The notes under the pieces: generated by a model
What the model was told of the DNA's origin: nothing
Database searches by the model: none
What the model saw: the letters and a program-made list of their open reading frames with translations, nothing else
Shown: in pieces, positions 28,746 to 32,297 of the stretch
Layout of the letters: each line of letters begins with the position of its first letter
How positions within the stretch are numbered: the first letter of the stretch is position 1
From: an uncultured Coriobacteriaceae bacterium
GTDB lineage: Bacteria > Actinomycetota > Coriobacteriia > Coriobacteriales > Eggerthellaceae
NCBI GenBank assembly: GCA_900550055.1
Contig: URQU01000021.1
Coordinates: forward strand, 1 to 32,297
Direction of reading: 5' to 3'
Length of the DNA: 32,297 nt
Program-made: the position numbers and the translations under genes

Positions 28746-29801
28746 CTAGTCGACGTCGATCTTGCAAACCCAACCGTGCTTGTCCTCCAGCTTGCCATCC
28801 TGGATGCCGGTGAGGGTCTCGCGCAGCTGCTTCATGACCGGGCCGATCTCGGTGCAGCCAGCCGGGAAGACGACCTCCTGATCGGCGCCGTTGACCTTGT
28901 TGTCGATCTGGCCGACCGGGCTGATGACGGCAGCGGTGCCGCACAGGCCGCATTCCACGAACTCGCCGTTCGCAACCTCTTCCCACGTGACATAGCGCTC
29001 GTCGACGGTCATGCTCAGATCCTGGGCAACCTGCACCAGGCTGCGACGGGTGATGGAAGGCAGGATGGAGTTGGTATGGGACTTCGGCACCACCAGCGTG
29101 CCATCCTGCTTCACGAACAGCACGTTCGCGCCGCCGGTCTCCTCGATGTAGGTGCGGCTTTGCGAATCCAGGTAGATGTTCTCGGCGTAGCCGCTGCGAT
29201 GCGCCTCCATGGTCGGGCGCAACGACATAGCATAGTTCAAACCGGCCTTGATGTTGCCGGTGCCATGCGGCGCAGCGCGGTCGTACTCGGACACGCGCAG
29301 CTTGATCGGCTTCAGGCCGCCCTTGAAGTACGGGCCGACGGGCGTGACCAGGATGCGGAACGTGTACTCGGGAGCCGGAGCCACGCCGATGACCTCGCCG
29401 GAGCCGATCATGAACGGGCGCACATACAGCGTGGCGCCGGAACCAAACGGCGGCACCCACGCAGCGTTCGCCTTCACAACTTCCTTAACGGCCTCGACGA
29501 AGCGATCCTTCGGGAAACCCGGCATCTCAAGACGCTCAGCGGAATCGAACATGCGGCTTGCGTTCAGATCCGGACGGAAGCAAACGATGGAGCCATCTTC
29601 AGTAGTGTAAGCCTTCAGACCCTCGAACACTTCCTGGCAATAATGGAAGATGCCGGCGCACTCGGAAAGATGCAGGTCATGATCGGTGGTCAAACCACCC
29701 TCGTCCCACTCGCCATCCTTCCAATGAGCTTCGTAGCTGTAGTCGGTCTGACGATAGCCGAAATCAAGGCTACCCCAGTCAAGATCTTTCTTCTCGACCA
29801 T
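28746..29801 (-). CDS. ilvE: Branched-chain amino acid aminotransferase
   Basis: 351 residues from ATG 29801, preceded by GAAGGAG; a 43-residue upstream extension is open but lacks a binding site. Hallmarks of the fold-type IV PLP enzyme are present: 'CQEVFEGLKAY', 'FRPDLNASRM', 'NIKAGLNYA' with the PLP lysine K185, and 'EETGGANVLFV'. It interconverts Leu, Ile and Val with their 2-oxo acids using glutamate in the cytosol. The length is that of the larger bacterial/eukaryotic-type branch. It is a stand-alone host gene with its own leader and terminator. Confidence 0.95.
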   Translation of the reverse strand: MVEKKDLDWGSLDFGYRQTDYSYEAHWKDGEWDEGGLTTDHDLHLSECAGIFHYCQEVFEGLKAYTTEDGSIVCFRPDLNASRMFDSAERLEMPGFPKDRFVEAVKEVVKANAAWVPPFGSGATLYVRPFMIGSGEVIGVAPAPEYTFRILVTPVGPYFKGGLKPIKLRVSEYDRAAPHGTGNIKAGLNYAMSLRPTMEAHRSGYAENIYLDSQSRTYIEETGGANVLFVKQDGTLVVPKSHTNSILPSITRRSLVQVAQDLSMTVDERYVTWEEVANGEFVECGLCGTAAVISPVGQIDNKVNGADQEVVFPAGCTEIGPVMKQLRETLTGIQDGKLEDKHGWVCKIDVD

Positions 29802-30301
29802 CGTGATGCTCCTTCGTGAAAGGGCGTTCGCGCCCAACGTGCAAATAACGCTTGCCGAATACCTTACACCCAAAGCAAAGGGAAAATGGGGAACATCTGG
29901 CCCTACGGCAGGTCTAAAGGACGTAACCACGTAGGAATTTACCTGTTCGAAACAATCAGCGAGCAGGTCTTCTCAGCAAGCACGGACAGCATTAAAACGC
30001 TGCGGTCAGGCAATCGATGCAGCGCCACCCCTTCCATCACAGCAAGAAGAACCGTCGCGCTCAGCCGCCCATAACGCAGCTCTCAACGTAAAGCATGCCC
30101 GAAGGGGCCGCGCCGGCCGACCCTCGCTACTAAGGCGAAGCTTTGTACGTCACCGCACAACCACCCGTTTCTCTTCGCCCAAGAAGCCCATAATATGCAG
30201 CGAAGACACCATCGCGGGCAAGCAAGAACCATGGCGCCGGAATTGCACACGCCATTAGGCAGACCGGTACGACCCCAGGCGAGAAACACGCTCTTAAGCA
30301 A
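29802..30301. other. Intergenic region upstream of ilvE
   Basis: About 500 bases between ilvE and the symporter terminator. A GGGCG-TTCG-CGCCC hairpin (29822-29835) lies just 5' of the ilvE ribosome binding site and may affect translation. No convincing T-box, RNA gene or supported ORF is seen in the rest. Confidence 0.5.
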
Positions 30302-30331
30302 AAGGGTCGCCGACCAACGTCGACGACCCTT
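30302..30331 (-). terminator. Terminator downstream of symporter
   Basis: AAGGGTCG and CGACCCTT arms with an 14-base loop; on the minus strand TTTT follows. It is about 95 bases after the symporter stop. Confidence 0.65.
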
Positions 30332-30424
30332 CAACAGATGCCCTATCCATCTTGCGACGCTTGATACGCCACCATCACATGGTTCACGAACCGCGAATCG
30401 CAACCAAAAAGAGGAAGTTTCTCA

Positions 30425-31807
30425 CTACATGCTGAACAAACCGAACTGCGCAGCAACATAGGCGACCAGGATAACCACCAGCAGCACCGGCGCAACGAAC
30501 TTCACCATAACAGTGAACATCTTCTCGACCTTGAACGGACCGGAGGATTTCACCTCGTCGATGATGGCCTTGGGCTTGATGATCCAGCCGACGAACACGC
30601 ATGCCATCAGCGCAGCCAGCGGCATCATCACGGAGTTGGAGATGAAGTCCAAGAAGTCCAGGATGGTGCTGCCCGGCCCCAGCGGCTCGATGAAGGCCAG
30701 CTGGCAATAGCCCATGTTCACGATCATGGCCATTACGAAAATGAACACCATGGAAGCAATGAGCGCCTTCTTACGCGTGATATGCGCAGAATCCTGAACG
30801 ATGGACACGCAGGTCTCAGTAAGCGAAATGGAGCTGGTCAACGCAGCGAACACCACCAGCAGGAAGAACAGGAAGCCCATGATCGAGGCAATGCCGCCCA
30901 TCTGGTCGAACACATTCGGCAAAATCACAAACATCAGCGACGGGCCAGACTTCGAAGCAACAGCCTCAGCAGAGCCCATTGCCACGAACGCAGCAGGCAC
31001 GATCATCAAACCTGCCAGGAACGCATAGCCGGTATCGAAAAGCTCGATACGGCGCACGGACTGCTCCAGGTTGTCGGACTTCTGCATATAGGAGCCATAC
31101 GTGATCATGATGCCCATTGCCAGCGAAAGGCTGTAAAACATCTGACCAAGTGCGGCAATGACCAGCTCAACGCTGAACTTGCTGAAATCAGGCGTCAGAT
31201 AATATGCCAAGCCATCAATAGCGCCGGGAAGCGTGAGTTCGTAAATGCAGATGCCGGCCGTCATGATCAGCAGCACGGGCATGAGGATGCGATTTGCGCG
31301 TTCGATGCCGTTCTTCACGCCAAGAGCCACAATAGCGAACACGATCAACAAGAAGGCAATAGCCCAGATGAAGCTCTCGCCGCCACCGCCGATGAAGTTG
31401 GTGAAGTACGTACCGCCATCGGCAAGCGCCGCAGAGCCATCCATAAGGTAGGCGCCAGCATACTTGAGCACCCAACCACCGATGATGCAGTAATACGGCA
31501 CGATGATGAACGGAATCGCGGATGTGAAGATGCCGATAAAGGCGTATTTCTTCCCGAAGGATTTAAAAGCGCCAAGCGCGCTTTGCCCGGTTTTGCGGCC
31601 AAGCGCCGACTCAAGCATCATCAACGTGAAGCCGAAGGTGACAACCAGCACCACATAAGTGATGAGGAACACGCCGCCGCCATACTTCGCAGCCAGATAC
31701 GGGAATCGCCACAGGTTTCCCAAGCCGATAGCCGAAGCCGCGGCGGCCAAAATGAACGCCCATTTGCCCGACCAGGACGCACGTGCGCCCCCTGAATTAG
31801 CAGACAT
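30425..31807 (-). CDS. Sodium-dependent transporter, neurotransmitter:sodium symporter (NSS/SNF) family
   Basis: 460 residues, ATG at 31807 with GGGAGAG upstream. TM1 carries the family signature 'ASAIGLGNLWRFPYLAAKYG' (about residues 24-43). Eleven to twelve hydrophobic segments follow, with 'GQMFYSLSLAMGIMITYGSY' as the TM6 substrate/sodium-binding region. The 11-12 TM length and short termini are typical of prokaryotic LeuT-like members, which import amino acids with sodium. The substrate cannot be read from sequence. Confidence 0.93.
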   Translation of the reverse strand: MSANSGGARASWSGKWAFILAAAASAIGLGNLWRFPYLAAKYGGGVFLITYVVLVVTFGFTLMMLESALGRKTGQSALGAFKSFGKKYAFIGIFTSAIPFIIVPYYCIIGGWVLKYAGAYLMDGSAALADGGTYFTNFIGGGGESFIWAIAFLLIVFAIVALGVKNGIERANRILMPVLLIMTAGICIYELTLPGAIDGLAYYLTPDFSKFSVELVIAALGQMFYSLSLAMGIMITYGSYMQKSDNLEQSVRRIELFDTGYAFLAGLMIVPAAFVAMGSAEAVASKSGPSLMFVILPNVFDQMGGIASIMGFLFFLLVVFAALTSSISLTETCVSIVQDSAHITRKKALIASMVFIFVMAMIVNMGYCQLAFIEPLGPGSTILDFLDFISNSVMMPLAALMACVFVGWIIKPKAIIDEVKSSGPFKVEKMFTVMVKFVAPVLLVVILVAYVAAQFGLFSM

Positions 31808-32040
31808 GCCACTCTCCCATCCTTGCGTGGCGCGATCCTGCGAACATGCCGTAAACGGTCCCGACCCGTCTACGATTCCAAACTGAAAAGAGCTTGCCGC
31901 AAAGCAGATTCACCTACCGCCTTCGGCAGGTCTGCATCAGACCCTGCAAGCGCCGAGAGCGCGATACCGATATCACAGATCGCGCATTCCCATACACCAG
32001 CATTGCGCCAATGAACTGTACATAGTTCTGAAATTATAGC
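31808..32040 (-). promoter_or_regulatory. Symporter leader and promoter candidate
   Basis: On the minus strand GGCTATAAT (hexamer 32038-32033) is a good -10 without a clear -35. The inverted repeat GAACT-N6-AGTTC (32013-32028) lies at the expected start point. About 220 nt of leader follow, with two adjacent hairpins: GGTCTG-ATG-CAGACC (31929-31943) and CCTGCCG-AAGG-CGGTAGG (31913-31930, overlapping by two bases, so they may be alternative). Confidence 0.5.
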
Positions 32041-32223
32041 CATCAATGAGCCTTTTGGGGACTAACAGAAAGCTGAATCGGGAAGCGGTGCACAACGAAA
32101 GAAAGCCGGCCTCCAGCGCATACCGCAAGCCAACCCGCCCAGCAGGGGCCCCGCGACGCGAAAGGGCGCCGGCGGCGCGCGCAACGCCGCTCGTGGGGCC
32201 GCAACCTCTCCCAAAACGCGCAA

Positions 32224-32256
32224 AGGCCCGCAGGGGGCGGTCCCCCCCGCGGGCCT
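32224..32256 (-). terminator. GC-rich hairpin, terminator of a gene to the right
   Basis: AGGCCCGC and GCGGGCCT arms around a G/C-rich loop; on the minus strand TTTGCGCGTTTT follows. The gene it would terminate is outside the window. The rest of 32041-32297 shows no supported gene. Confidence 0.5.
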
Positions 32257-32297
32257 CTCTCGGCGCATATAGAAAAGCGCCCTCCGCGAGCGCGACG

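Noticed and set aside
30083..30403. 106-codon minus-strand ORF between ilvE and the symporter
   Set aside because: It covers the symporter terminator, has no ribosome binding site and a Trp/Arg/Cys-rich composition without known pattern.
31850..31970. Glycine riboswitch upstream of the symporter
   Set aside because: A CCGAAGG loop is present, but the conserved GGAGAG and CTCTCAGG elements are not; kept only as a general structured-leader finding.
32062..32268. 68-codon ORF at the right edge
   Set aside because: It includes the GC hairpin and is Pro/Ala/Arg-rich; no support for coding.
1..32297. CRISPR array, insertion sequence or transposase
   Set aside because: No regularly spaced repeats with unique spacers, no DDE or serine transposase motif, and no terminal inverted repeats with target duplication were seen.

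Overview
The window is most of a temperate, tailed-phage (siphovirus-like) genome integrated in a high-GC Gram-positive chromosome, followed by about 3.5 kb of host DNA. Strong AGGAGG-type ribosome binding sites, GC-rich codon use and a family of small Zn-ribbon prophage proteins suggest an actinobacterium of the class Coriobacteriia (Eggerthella/Slackia/Adlercreutzia relatives). That placement is inference from style and recall, not from a marker gene. The left prophage end lies outside the window.

Positions 1-12.9 kb, all on the minus strand and read right to left, are the late genes: three small genes ending in an HNH endonuclease, terminase small and large subunits, portal, a MuF-type minor head protein with a C-terminal CdiA-like nuclease domain, scaffold, major capsid, head-tail connectors, major tail protein, tail-assembly chaperone with a -1 frameshift site, and the start of the tape measure. 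Four tRNA genes with encoded CCA are embedded here: Trp and Leu directly downstream of the head-toxin fusion, and two Ser upstream of the HNH cluster.

Positions 13.2-22.4 kb, also minus strand, are early and middle genes: Cro-like regulator, excisionase-like protein, a small membrane peptide, SSB, a DUF6291-like protein, a chain of about 15 tiny overlapping genes (many Zn-ribbon proteins, a DUF4406-like protein, a PD-(D/E)XK-like nuclease), a NUMOD1-like protein, a tyrosine integrase in an unusual interior position, and an ArpU/sigma-like late regulator.

Positions 22.47-28.46 kb, mostly plus strand, are the lysogeny and accessory arm. It holds a LexA/S24-type repressor whose Ser/Lys dyad reads Cys/Arg, a frameshifted gene, a RhuM-family protein and a DinD-like protein. 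Copies of the repressor's 3' end follow the frameshifted gene and the rhuM gene, so each cargo gene sits between repressor-tail duplicates. A divergent pair ends the arm: an unknown protein on the minus strand and a second tyrosine integrase on the plus strand. Short direct repeats after this integrase mark the probable prophage right end.

Positions 28.68-32.3 kb are host: ilvE with a perfect 15-bp terminator hairpin, and a sodium:neurotransmitter-family symporter with a structured leader, both on the minus strand.

The points most worth following are the head-protein/tRNase fusion lying next to phage tRNA genes, the repressor-tail cassette pattern next to a repressor that looks unable to cleave itself, and a possible antisense RNA over a small membrane-peptide gene.
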